5,327 bases of DNA, taken from the NCBI GenBank assembly GCA_024697705.1, contig JAILFF010000296.1:1-5327 (forward strand), given 5' to 3'. The stretch comes from Ruminococcus sp. Its GTDB lineage: Bacteria > Bacillota > Clostridia > Oscillospirales > Ruminococcaceae. Positions 1-5,327 of the stretch are shown piece by piece. The notes beneath the pieces were generated by a model. It ran no database searches. It was not told where the DNA came from and saw only the letters and a list, made by a program, of their open reading frames with translations. Within the stretch, counting starts at the first letter, position 1; the number at the start of each line of letters is the position of its first letter. The translations under genes were made by a program, and so were the position numbers.

Positions 1-1699
1 ACTGCCGACACAGGCAACGGCAAACGGCATATTCGGCAGGATAAAACAATGGGCTGAACAGCAGTGCGACGGCGAAAAACATACTATCCGCCTGGCGCAC
101 GGTATGACCGATCTGAACGAGGAATATTTGAGTCTTTTCAAGGGTAATGCAAACGATATATATTCCGAAACAGACAGCGATGAAGGCACAGATAAAAACA
201 TTATTGTACATGAATGGTTTGAGGGAAGTAAGCAGGCGCTCCTTGCAGATTTTGTTATCGGCACGGTCGATCAGTTTCTGCTTGCCTCGCTGAAACAAAA
301 GCACGTTATGCTGAGACATCTCGGACTTGCGGGAAAGGTGGTCATTATTGATGAATGTCACGCCTACGACGCATATATGAACGTATATCTTGACAGAACG
401 CTTGCATGGATGGGCGTTTATAAAGTGCCTGTCATAATTTTATCGGCGACTTTGCCGCCCGCAAGACGAATCGAGCTTGTAAAAGCGTATCTGAACACGA
501 AAAAGGATATACCGATAACAACCGATGAAAATGCCTATCCTGTTCTTACATGGACGGACGGCAAACAAGTTTTCGGAAAGGCTCTTGGGTTTGACGCACC
601 CGACAAGAGGATAACAGTCGGCAGGCTTGATGAATCCGATTTGACCGACGCATTAAGAGAACGGCTAAGTGACGGCGGATGCGCGGCAGTAATAGTCAAT
701 ACCGTGAAGAAGGCGCAGGAGCTTGCAAAGTCGATCTCTGACAGTCTCGGCGGGTTTGAGGTATTATGCTTTCACAGCAGATTTACGGCGACTGACCGAG
801 CCGATATTGAAAAAGCGCTTCTGAAAAGAGTTGGCAAGAGTTCCACAAAAGCCGACAGAAACAGGCTTATCGTTGTCGGAACGCAGGTGATAGAACAATC
901 GCTCGATATAGATTTTGACTACATGGTGACGGAGCTTTGCCCGATGGATCTTCTTCTGCAAAGATCGGGCAGACTTCACCGGCATGATACCCATTCAAGA
1001 CCGTTAAATCTTGCAGAACCCAAGATAGACATTCTTACAACAGACAGCAAGGGTTCCGAGCATATCTACGGCAAATGGCTGCTCGGACAGACGGAAAAAT
1101 ATCTTCCCGATGAACTTGTGATACCTTCCTGCATACCTTCGCTTGTCGGAAAGGTTTATGCCGAGCCGCAGGAAACAAGTCCCGAATGGGAAGAGCATAA
1201 AAGAAAAACAGACGATAAAGAAACAAAGGCGAAAAAATTTTGTATCGACTCAAAAAAGCTGCGAAAGAGAGATATCACTCTTGAAGATATGCTTGATGAT
1301 AATGTCGGTAACAGCGAACGTGCAGAGGCTTCGGTAAGAGACGGCGAGGACACGATAGAGGTGCTGCTTCTGACAGGCGGCGGGAACGGCTGTCTGAGGT
1401 TTCTTCCGTGGCGAAACGGCGGCGCGGAACTCGATACGACCGTTACCCCGTCGGAAAGCGAAGCAACTGCTATCGCAAGAGAGCGTATCAAACTGCCTAT
1501 GTATTATACAAAACAATTCAGCAAAACGATAGATGAGCTTACCGCTATTCCCGAAAGATGGTGCGACAGCAAGCTGTTGAAGGGCGAAATTCTGCTTGTT
1601 CTGAACGAAGAGCTTGAATGTGAGCTGCTCGGAAGAAAGCTGCGATACAGCAGGGAATACGGGCTTGAGGAGATCGAGACAGAAGAGAATGAGGGGTGA
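1..1699 (+). CDS. cas3: CRISPR-associated helicase/nuclease Cas3, type I-E (5'-truncated by window edge)
   Basis: Cas3 is the ATP-dependent single-strand DNA translocase and nuclease that Cascade recruits to unwind and degrade targets. The first full codon is at base 2, and 565 residues are visible before the TGA at 1697-1699. I-E Cas3 proteins are usually about 850-950 residues, so the N-terminal HD nuclease domain and Walker A motif lie off the left edge. Motifs seen, numbered from the first visible residue: LPTQATANG (1-9, motif Ia region), GTVDQ (87-91), DECHAYD (Walker B/motif II, bases 350-370), SATLP (motif III, bases 443-457), FHSRF (257-261, bases 770-784), GTQVIEQSLDID (motif V, bases 878-913) and QRSGRLHRH (motif VI, bases 959-985). 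A charged linker near bases 1170-1290 leads to the accessory C-terminal domain, which ends around bases 1560-1690 (LLKGEILLVL, YSREYGLEEIE). An internal ATG at 104 is not the start, because clear Cas3 homology runs upstream of it. No frameshift or internal stop is seen. The gene lies 3 nt before casA, so the two are probably co-transcribed. Confidence 0.97.
   Translation, partial: LPTQATANGIFGRIKQWAEQQCDGEKHTIRLAHGMTDLNEEYLSLFKGNANDIYSETDSDEGTDKNIIVHEWFEGSKQALLADFVIGTVDQFLLASLKQKHVMLRHLGLAGKVVIIDECHAYDAYMNVYLDRTLAWMGVYKVPVIILSATLPPARRIELVKAYLNTKKDIPITTDENAYPVLTWTDGKQVFGKALGFDAPDKRITVGRLDESDLTDALRERLSDGGCAAVIVNTVKKAQELAKSISDSLGGFEVLCFHSRFTATDRADIEKALLKRVGKSSTKADRNRLIVVGTQVIEQSLDIDFDYMVTELCPMDLLLQRSGRLHRHDTHSRPLNLAEPKIDILTTDSKGSEHIYGKWLLGQTEKYLPDELVIPSCIPSLVGKVYAEPQETSPEWEEHKRKTDDKETKAKKFCIDSKKLRKRDITLEDMLDDNVGNSERAEASVRDGEDTIEVLLLTGGGNGCLRFLPWRNGGAELDTTVTPSESEATAIARERIKLPMYYTKQFSKTIDELTAIPERWCDSKLLKGEILLVLNEELECELLGRKLRYSREYGLEEIETEENEG
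1691..1696 (+). promoter_or_regulatory. Ribosome binding site for casA
   Basis: GAGGGG lies 6 nt before the ATG at 1703, inside the last two sense codons of cas3 and just before its stop. It supports this start and suggests that casA translation is coupled to cas3 termination. Confidence 0.7.
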
Positions 1700-1702
1700 A
1701 TC

Positions 1703-3337
1703 ATGGAAAGAGAATTTTGTCTGATAACCGAACCGTGGATCAAAGTTATGAAAGCCGATAAAACAGTGAAAGAAGTGAGCCTTTTGGAGCTGTTTAGCGA
1801 AGCGCACGAATATGTGTGTCTTGCGGGCGAAACAAAGTCTCAGGATTTCGCCGTGCTTCGGTTTCTGTTGGCTGTAATTTATACGGTGTTTTCGCGGTAT
1901 GATGAAAACGGCGACGAGACAGACCCTGATGATGACGATTACGACCCCGTGGATCTATGGAAGAAAGTATGGTCTGCGGGTAAAATGCCGACAGCGCCGT
2001 TTGAAAAGTATTTTGATAAGTGGCAGGACAGGTTCTGGCTGTTTGATGAGGAGTATCCGTTTTATCAGTCTAAGGCGGTTAAGGGAAAAAGCAAACCCAT
2101 TAGCACAGGCAAGCTGATAGGTTCTTTATTTGAGAGTGCCAATAAACCGCGGCTTTTCTCCGACCGAACAAACGACGGCAGAGAGCTTTCTTGTTCCGAA
2201 GCGGCAAGGTGGCTGCTGCATATCGTTAATTTTGATGATATTGCAGCAAAGCAGCCTACACCTAAAAAGACATGGTGCGGAAAACTCGGGCTTATCGCTG
2301 TCAGAGGAAAAAATCTGTTTGAAACATTGATGCTGAATTATGTGGCGGACTGCGATGACGAAAAAACTGAACTTCCGTCATGGGAGACCGATGATAGCCG
2401 CGATTTCAATAAGCAGATTTCAGTACCCTCAAATCAGGCAGCAATGCTGTCACTTCGTTCAAGAAAAGTGCTGCTATGCAGAGAAAACGATACGATTACG
2501 GGTTATTATCTCGCCGGCGGAGATTATTTTGAAAACGAGGACGTTCCCGATGAGCTTATGACTATCTGGCGGGGATATAAGGAGAAGAAAGATTCCGTCA
2601 CTCTATTTCGACCCGCAAGGCATGACGCTTCCAAAACGGCATGGCAGGAGTTCGGAGCGATTGCCGCTTTTCCGGATTCACGGCAAAAAGAGAAAGATAA
2701 TGCAGACTTCGGCATAAGAGCGCCCGGCGTTTTACGTTGGGTAAGCGGACTAAAAAAGTACCTCGGAAAGAATTATATGCTTAATATTGAAACAGCATCT
2801 GTCGTTTACGATCTTGGTCAGGCGACTTCACTTCCTGTGATAGATGTTATAAGCGACAGATTATCATTTCATCTTGAACTTTTGGAAGAGCTTGGCGCAG
2901 GCTGGCGAAGGCGCATTAATGACGAGATAGACAAGTGTGAGCAGGCTGCAAAAAAAGTCAGTGCGCTGAGTATAAATCTGCAAACGGCATCGGGAGCGTC
3001 GGGGGACAAACTGAGCGGCAGTTCTGCCAAAATGCAGTTCTACGACCGGATAGACCGTCCGTTCAGAATGTGGCTTGAAAGCATTGACCCCGAAAACGAT
3101 GATATAGACGACAAGACCGAAGAACTTGACAAAACAGTATTCATGATCGCAAAAAAGCTCGGTAACGAGCTTGCTTCACAGGCAGGCGACAGCGCGGTGT
3201 TCGGCAGGTATATCAAGCCAGACAGCAAATCAAAGACTAAAGTTGTCACATCGTCCGCTCATGCGCTGAACATATTCATGGCTTCATTAACAAAAATATT
3301 CGGAAAAGGCGGTGATAAAAATGAGCAGAGCAGATGA
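1703..3337 (+). CDS. casA: Type I-E Cascade large subunit Cse1 (CasA/Cas8e)
   Basis: CasA is the single large subunit of type I-E Cascade. In characterised systems it recognises the PAM, starts DNA unwinding and docks Cas3. The 544-residue protein is close to the usual length (about 500-560). Family hallmarks seen: the N-terminal signature ITEPWI (8-13), a segment with LAGETKSQDFAVLRFLLAVI (40-59), the FWLFDEEYPFYQ stretch (111-122), a following loop near 131-158 that should correspond to the DNA-contacting L1 loop, EAARWLLHIVNFD (166-178), and GKLGLIAVRGKNLFETLMLN (193-212). The C-terminal half is helical and should form the four-helix bundle; it includes FYDRIDRPFRMWLE (446-459). A very acidic stretch (66-84) and a Gly/Ser/Ala-rich stretch (about 429-441) look like flexible loops. 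The ATG at 1703 is chosen for its ribosome binding site and because the ITEPWI signature follows at the usual distance. The last 17 nt overlap casB. Assignment to Cse1 is firm; the structural loop positions are inferred from family knowledge. Confidence 0.96.
   Translation: MEREFCLITEPWIKVMKADKTVKEVSLLELFSEAHEYVCLAGETKSQDFAVLRFLLAVIYTVFSRYDENGDETDPDDDDYDPVDLWKKVWSAGKMPTAPFEKYFDKWQDRFWLFDEEYPFYQSKAVKGKSKPISTGKLIGSLFESANKPRLFSDRTNDGRELSCSEAARWLLHIVNFDDIAAKQPTPKKTWCGKLGLIAVRGKNLFETLMLNYVADCDDEKTELPSWETDDSRDFNKQISVPSNQAAMLSLRSRKVLLCRENDTITGYYLAGGDYFENEDVPDELMTIWRGYKEKKDSVTLFRPARHDASKTAWQEFGAIAAFPDSRQKEKDNADFGIRAPGVLRWVSGLKKYLGKNYMLNIETASVVYDLGQATSLPVIDVISDRLSFHLELLEELGAGWRRRINDEIDKCEQAAKKVSALSINLQTASGASGDKLSGSSAKMQFYDRIDRPFRMWLESIDPENDDIDDKTEELDKTVFMIAKKLGNELASQAGDSAVFGRYIKPDSKSKTKVVTSSAHALNIFMASLTKIFGKGGDKNEQSR
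3308..3316 (+). promoter_or_regulatory. Ribosome binding site that fixes the casB start
   Basis: GGCGGTGAT differs by one base from the ideal anti-16S match GGAGGTGAT and sits 4 nt before the ATG at 3321. An in-frame GTG at 3312 lies inside this element, so it is almost certainly part of the ribosome binding site and not the start codon. The site is embedded in the casA coding sequence. Confidence 0.75.
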
Positions 3338-3902
3338 TGTATATAAGCTAACGGTCAAAAAGATCGAGTATCTGCAAGGCATAAAGGGCATAGGCGCAGG
3401 AAAGGGCATTTTAGCCGAACTTCGCCGCGGAGTAGGCAAACACCCGGGAGAAATGCCCGAGCTGTGGGGATTTATTTTCGACGATATGTCCGACGAGCTG
3501 CTCAGCGATAAAAACTCGTTTCGGGCAGAATGGGCGGTATATACCGCGCTCACGCTGTATGCTCTGCATTGTCAGGGGAGCGACAGGGAGGTATACGTCA
3601 AAGGTGTGAGTATCGGGCAGGCTGCCGCGGGGCTTGTCAGCTCCGAAGATGATGTTCCGAGAGTGATGAACCGCCTGAACCTTGTCGTGACGGCTGTTTC
3701 ACAAGACGACCTTGCGTATCATCTTCGCGGACTGATACAGCTTATCAAGGGCAGTAATATCGGTCTCGATCATGCCGCGCTTGCCAAGGAGATATACCTG
3801 TTCTCGAACAGCGATATTGCAAACGACATAAAGCTGCGTTGGGGCAGAGATTTTTACCGTTCGATCTATAATAATTCCAATGGAGAGGAAAACAATGGAT
3901 AA
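3321..3902 (+). CDS. casB: Type I-E Cascade small subunit Cse2 (CasB/Cas11)
   Basis: CasB is the small subunit. Two copies form the belly of Cascade and stabilise the R-loop by contacting the displaced strand and the crRNA. The 193-residue product is within the family range (about 160-220) and predicted mostly helical. Signatures seen: GILAELRRGVGKHPGEMPELW (29-49, the typical LRRG...P...W block with basic residues R35/R36), AEWAVYTALTLYALHCQG (69-86), RVMNRLNLVVTA (114-125), DDLAYHLRGLIQLIKG (129-144) and a C-terminal block ending WGRDFYRSIYN (174-184). An upstream GTG at 3312 would add three residues but lies within the ribosome binding site, so the ATG at 3321 is preferred. It overlaps casA by 17 nt and casC by 8 nt, which implies translational coupling. 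Cse2 is a fast-diverging family; identification rests on these blocks and on position between casA and casC. Confidence 0.95.
   Translation: MSRADDVYKLTVKKIEYLQGIKGIGAGKGILAELRRGVGKHPGEMPELWGFIFDDMSDELLSDKNSFRAEWAVYTALTLYALHCQGSDREVYVKGVSIGQAAAGLVSSEDDVPRVMNRLNLVVTAVSQDDLAYHLRGLIQLIKGSNIGLDHAALAKEIYLFSNSDIANDIKLRWGRDFYRSIYNNSNGEENNG
3882..3888 (+). promoter_or_regulatory. Ribosome binding site that fixes the casC start
   Basis: GGAGAGG lies 6 nt before the ATG at 3895, within the last codons of casB. It favours this ATG over the in-frame ATG at 3880. The upstream ATG overlaps the ribosome binding site and has no good Shine-Dalgarno sequence of its own. Confidence 0.75.
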
Positions 3903-4953
3903 TCAGAGATTCTATGTTGATATACACGTTTTGCAGACAGTTCCGCCCAGCTGCGTAAACCGCGACGACACGGGCAGACCCAAGACTGCCATGTACGGCG
4001 GTGCGAACAGAGCAAGAGTATCAAGTCAGGCGTGGAAACACTCGGTAAGGGAATATTTCCACGGTTTATTTACGGAGGATAAGCTCGGTTCAAGAACAAA
4101 ATATGCAGTTAAGCTGATAGCCGCCGGACTGAAAAAGCTCTCCCCCGAACTTGATGATGCTAAGGCGGAAAAGACTGCCGCAGAAGCTCTTGCCAACGCA
4201 GGCTTGAAGATAAATGAAAAGAAAAACAACACAACGGGAGCGCTGTTCTTTATAAGCGAGATTCAGGCCAAGAAACTCGCCGAGCTTGCCGCTAACGGAG
4301 AGAAGGATAAAAAGGCATACAAAGAAGCTCTTAGATCCGCGCCCTCGATAGATATAGCTTTGTTCGGGCGCATGGCTGCCGATGACGCCGATTTAAACGT
4401 TGATGCGGCTTGTCAGGTAGCGCACAGCATTTCCACTCACGTGGTAACTAACGAATACGACTATTTCACCGCTGTTGATGACTGCTCTCCCGAAGATAGC
4501 GCGGGCGCGGGACATCTCGGCACTATGGAATTCAATTCGTCAACGCTTTACAGATATGCTACGGTCAATGTCACCGATCTTATAGGGCTTATCGGCGCGG
4601 ACGCTGCCGAAGCTGTAAAAGGTTTTGCAGAAGCGTTCATCTGCTCAATGCCGACGGGTAAGCAAAATTCCTACGCAAACAGAACGCTTCCCGATATGGT
4701 ATATGTTACGGTGAGAAAAGATCAGCCGGTAAATCTCTGCGGCGCGTTTGAAAAGCCTGTCGTTTCAAAAGAAGGCTATATCGCTTTATCGAAAAAGGCG
4801 CTTTTTGAACACGCAGGAAAAGTATACGATGATTTCTGCGGCAACCCGGAGTATAGCTTTGTAGTCGGAAACGAAAGTATGCTCGGCGCAGAAAAAGTAA
4901 GTCTTAATGGGCTGCTTGATAAGCTCAGCGAACTTGTCGGCGGGGTGGTCTGA
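3895..4953 (+). CDS. casC: Type I-E Cascade backbone subunit Cas7e (CasC/Cse4)
   Basis: CasC is the RAMP-fold backbone protein. Six copies polymerise along the crRNA and present the spacer for base pairing. The 352-residue product matches the usual length (about 340-380). It is the most conserved Cascade protein and the family blocks are clear: DIHVLQTVPPSCVNRDDTG (9-27), PKTAMYGGANRARVSSQAWK (29-48), LFGRMAADDADLNVDAACQV (156-175), AHSISTHVV (176-184), EYDYFTAVDD (187-196), GAGHLGTMEFNSSTLYRYA (204-222), and MPTGKQNSYANRTLPDMVYV (252-271). The Lys/Ala-rich middle segment (about 80-145) is the more variable part and may correspond to the helical or thumb region. The start at 3895 is chosen for its ribosome binding site; the ATG at 3880 would add five residues. 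It overlaps casB by 8 nt and ends in TGATG, sharing one base with the casD start. No missing conserved block or frameshift is seen. Confidence 0.97.
   Translation: MDNQRFYVDIHVLQTVPPSCVNRDDTGRPKTAMYGGANRARVSSQAWKHSVREYFHGLFTEDKLGSRTKYAVKLIAAGLKKLSPELDDAKAEKTAAEALANAGLKINEKKNNTTGALFFISEIQAKKLAELAANGEKDKKAYKEALRSAPSIDIALFGRMAADDADLNVDAACQVAHSISTHVVTNEYDYFTAVDDCSPEDSAGAGHLGTMEFNSSTLYRYATVNVTDLIGLIGADAAEAVKGFAEAFICSMPTGKQNSYANRTLPDMVYVTVRKDQPVNLCGAFEKPVVSKEGYIALSKKALFEHAGKVYDDFCGNPEYSFVVGNESMLGAEKVSLNGLLDKLSELVGGVV
4942..4948 (+). promoter_or_regulatory. Probable ribosome binding site for casD
   Basis: GGGGTGG lies 4 nt before the ATG at 4953, inside the final casC codons (GGVV then stop). It is an imperfect match to GGAGGTG. 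With the TGATG overlap it suggests stop-restart coupling between casC and casD. Confidence 0.55.
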
Positions 4954-5327
4954 TGGCAACTTTATTGCTAAGGCTTGCCGCTCCCATGCAGTCGTGGGGC
5001 GAGGAATCGAAGTTTGAAACGCGGCGCACCATGCCCTATCCGACGAAAAGCGGTGTGACAGGTATGCTTGCGGCGGCTCTCGGATATTCGAGAGATCACA
5101 GCCTTGACGAGCTTACCGCGCTAAAATTTGGCGTAAGGGTAGACCGTGAAGGCGAGCTTATGCGCGATTATCATACCGTTCAGGCGGAAAAGCCGTATAT
5201 CACCGAACGATATTATCTCGCCGACGCGGTGTTTCTTGCCGGGCTTGAGGGAGAACGCCATCAGCTTGAAGAGCTTGAGACTGCGCTTAGATCGCCTGTA
5301 TATCCGCTGTATCTCGGAAGAAGATCT
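4953..5327 (+). CDS. casD: Type I-E Cascade subunit Cas5e (CasD), 3' end cut by window edge
   Basis: CasD caps the 5' end of the crRNA in Cascade, binding the repeat-derived 5' handle and contacting CasA. In type I-E it is structural, because crRNA cleavage is done by Cas6e. Only 125 codons are visible and the frame stays open to the edge. Full-length Cas5e is about 220-250 residues, so roughly half is present. Hallmarks seen: the opening TLLLRLAAPMQSWGEESKFE (3-22, the Cas5 N-terminal signature), PTKSGVTGMLAAALGYSR (30-47), LTALKFGVRVDREGELMRDY (53-72), ITERYYLADAVFLAGLEG (80-97), and YPLYLGRRS (117-125). The ATG shares its A with the casC stop (TGATG). It was too short, or open at the edge, for a simple stop-bounded ORF scan, but the translation is unambiguous. 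casE/cas6e is expected next, outside the window. Confidence 0.95.
   Translation, partial: MATLLLRLAAPMQSWGEESKFETRRTMPYPTKSGVTGMLAAALGYSRDHSLDELTALKFGVRVDREGELMRDYHTVQAEKPYITERYYLADAVFLAGLEGERHQLEELETALRSPVYPLYLGRRS

Larger units (their letters stand above)
1..5327 (+). other. Type I-E CRISPR-Cas interference operon (internal segment)
   Basis: Five consecutive co-directional genes occur in the order cas3-casA-casB-casC-casD, with junctions of +3, -17, -8 and -1 nt. Gene content and order define subtype I-E: Cse1 and Cse2 are I-E-specific markers. No intergenic space is long enough for an internal promoter or terminator outside coding sequence, so a single transcript starting upstream of cas3 is the simplest model. 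This differs from the E. coli K-12 arrangement, where a regulated intergenic region separates cas3 from casA. Expected but not visible: cas6e, cas1, cas2, leader and repeat array. Confidence 0.93.

Noticed and set aside
1156..1491. 111-codon Ser-rich open frame on the - strand within cas3
   Set aside because: It is antisense to the Cas3 C-terminal region. The Ser/Val-rich, low-complexity composition is typical of shadow translation.
104..1699. ATG at 104 as a true start of a short stand-alone helicase lacking HD and Walker A
   Set aside because: The same frame is open back to the window edge and encodes LPTQATANG, a conserved Cas3 helicase segment, so the gene is cut by the window and not naturally short.
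1250..1807. 185-codon open frame on the - strand across the cas3/casA junction
   Set aside because: It is fully antisense to two genes with clear family motifs, shows no recognisable domain, and is best explained as a shadow of the codon pattern.
3287..3553. 88-codon - strand frame over the casA/casB junction, considered as a small regulator or anti-CRISPR
   Set aside because: It lies opposite two conserved genes and has no visible domain. A plausible start and ribosome binding site were not evident.
3880..3894. Upstream ATG as the casC start
   Set aside because: It lies over the GGAGAGG element that serves the ATG at 3895, and Cas7e proteins typically begin a few residues before the F-V-D-I-H block, which fits 3895.
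1..5327. CRISPR repeats, tRNAs, insertion sequence ends or terminators
   Set aside because: By eye I saw no regularly spaced direct repeats, no tRNA-like cloverleaf, no transposase frame and no hairpin followed by a T-run; the window is almost entirely coding.
5319..5327. Window ends in a BglII-like AGATCT hexamer, considered as a cloning junction
   Set aside because: The hexamer falls in the conserved Cas5e GRRS codons and the reading frame continues normally up to the edge, so it is most likely a coincidence.

Overview
The window is an internal slice of a type I-E (Cascade/E. coli-type) CRISPR-Cas operon. All genes lie on the + strand and there is essentially no non-coding DNA. Layout: the 3' two-thirds of cas3 (1-1699, entering from outside the window), casA/cse1/cas8e (1703-3337), casB/cse2/cas11 (3321-3902), casC/cas7e (3895-4953) and the 5' part of casD/cas5e (4953 to the window end, still open). 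This is the usual I-E order. Family knowledge predicts casE/cas6e, cas1, cas2 and a repeat-spacer array just beyond the right edge. None of these, and no CRISPR repeat, is visible here.

The genes work as one interference machine. CasA (one copy), CasB (two), CasC (six), CasD (one) and the off-window Cas6e (one) form the crRNA-guided Cascade complex. CasA reads the PAM and recruits Cas3. CasC forms the crRNA-binding backbone, CasD caps the 5' handle and CasB forms the belly that holds the displaced strand. Cas3 is the helicase-nuclease that then degrades the target. All intact reading frames keep the family motifs I can recognise, so the visible part looks functional rather than decayed.

The genes are packed very tightly: a 3-nt gap cas3/casA, a 17-nt overlap casA/casB, an 8-nt overlap casB/casC and a 1-nt TGATG overlap casC/casD. 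Each start has a Shine-Dalgarno-like sequence inside the end of the upstream gene. This points to one polycistronic mRNA with translational coupling. No promoter, terminator or intergenic regulatory region is visible.

Organism: the intermediate GC content, frequent AGA and ATA codons, AT-leaning wobble bases mixed with GC-rich stretches, and purine-rich Gram-positive-style ribosome binding sites suggest a gut-type Clostridia (Oscillospiraceae/Ruminococcaceae-like) genome. This is an impression, not a database result.

I found no undescribed system here. The window reads as an ordinary, apparently intact I-E locus with a few small points worth checking.
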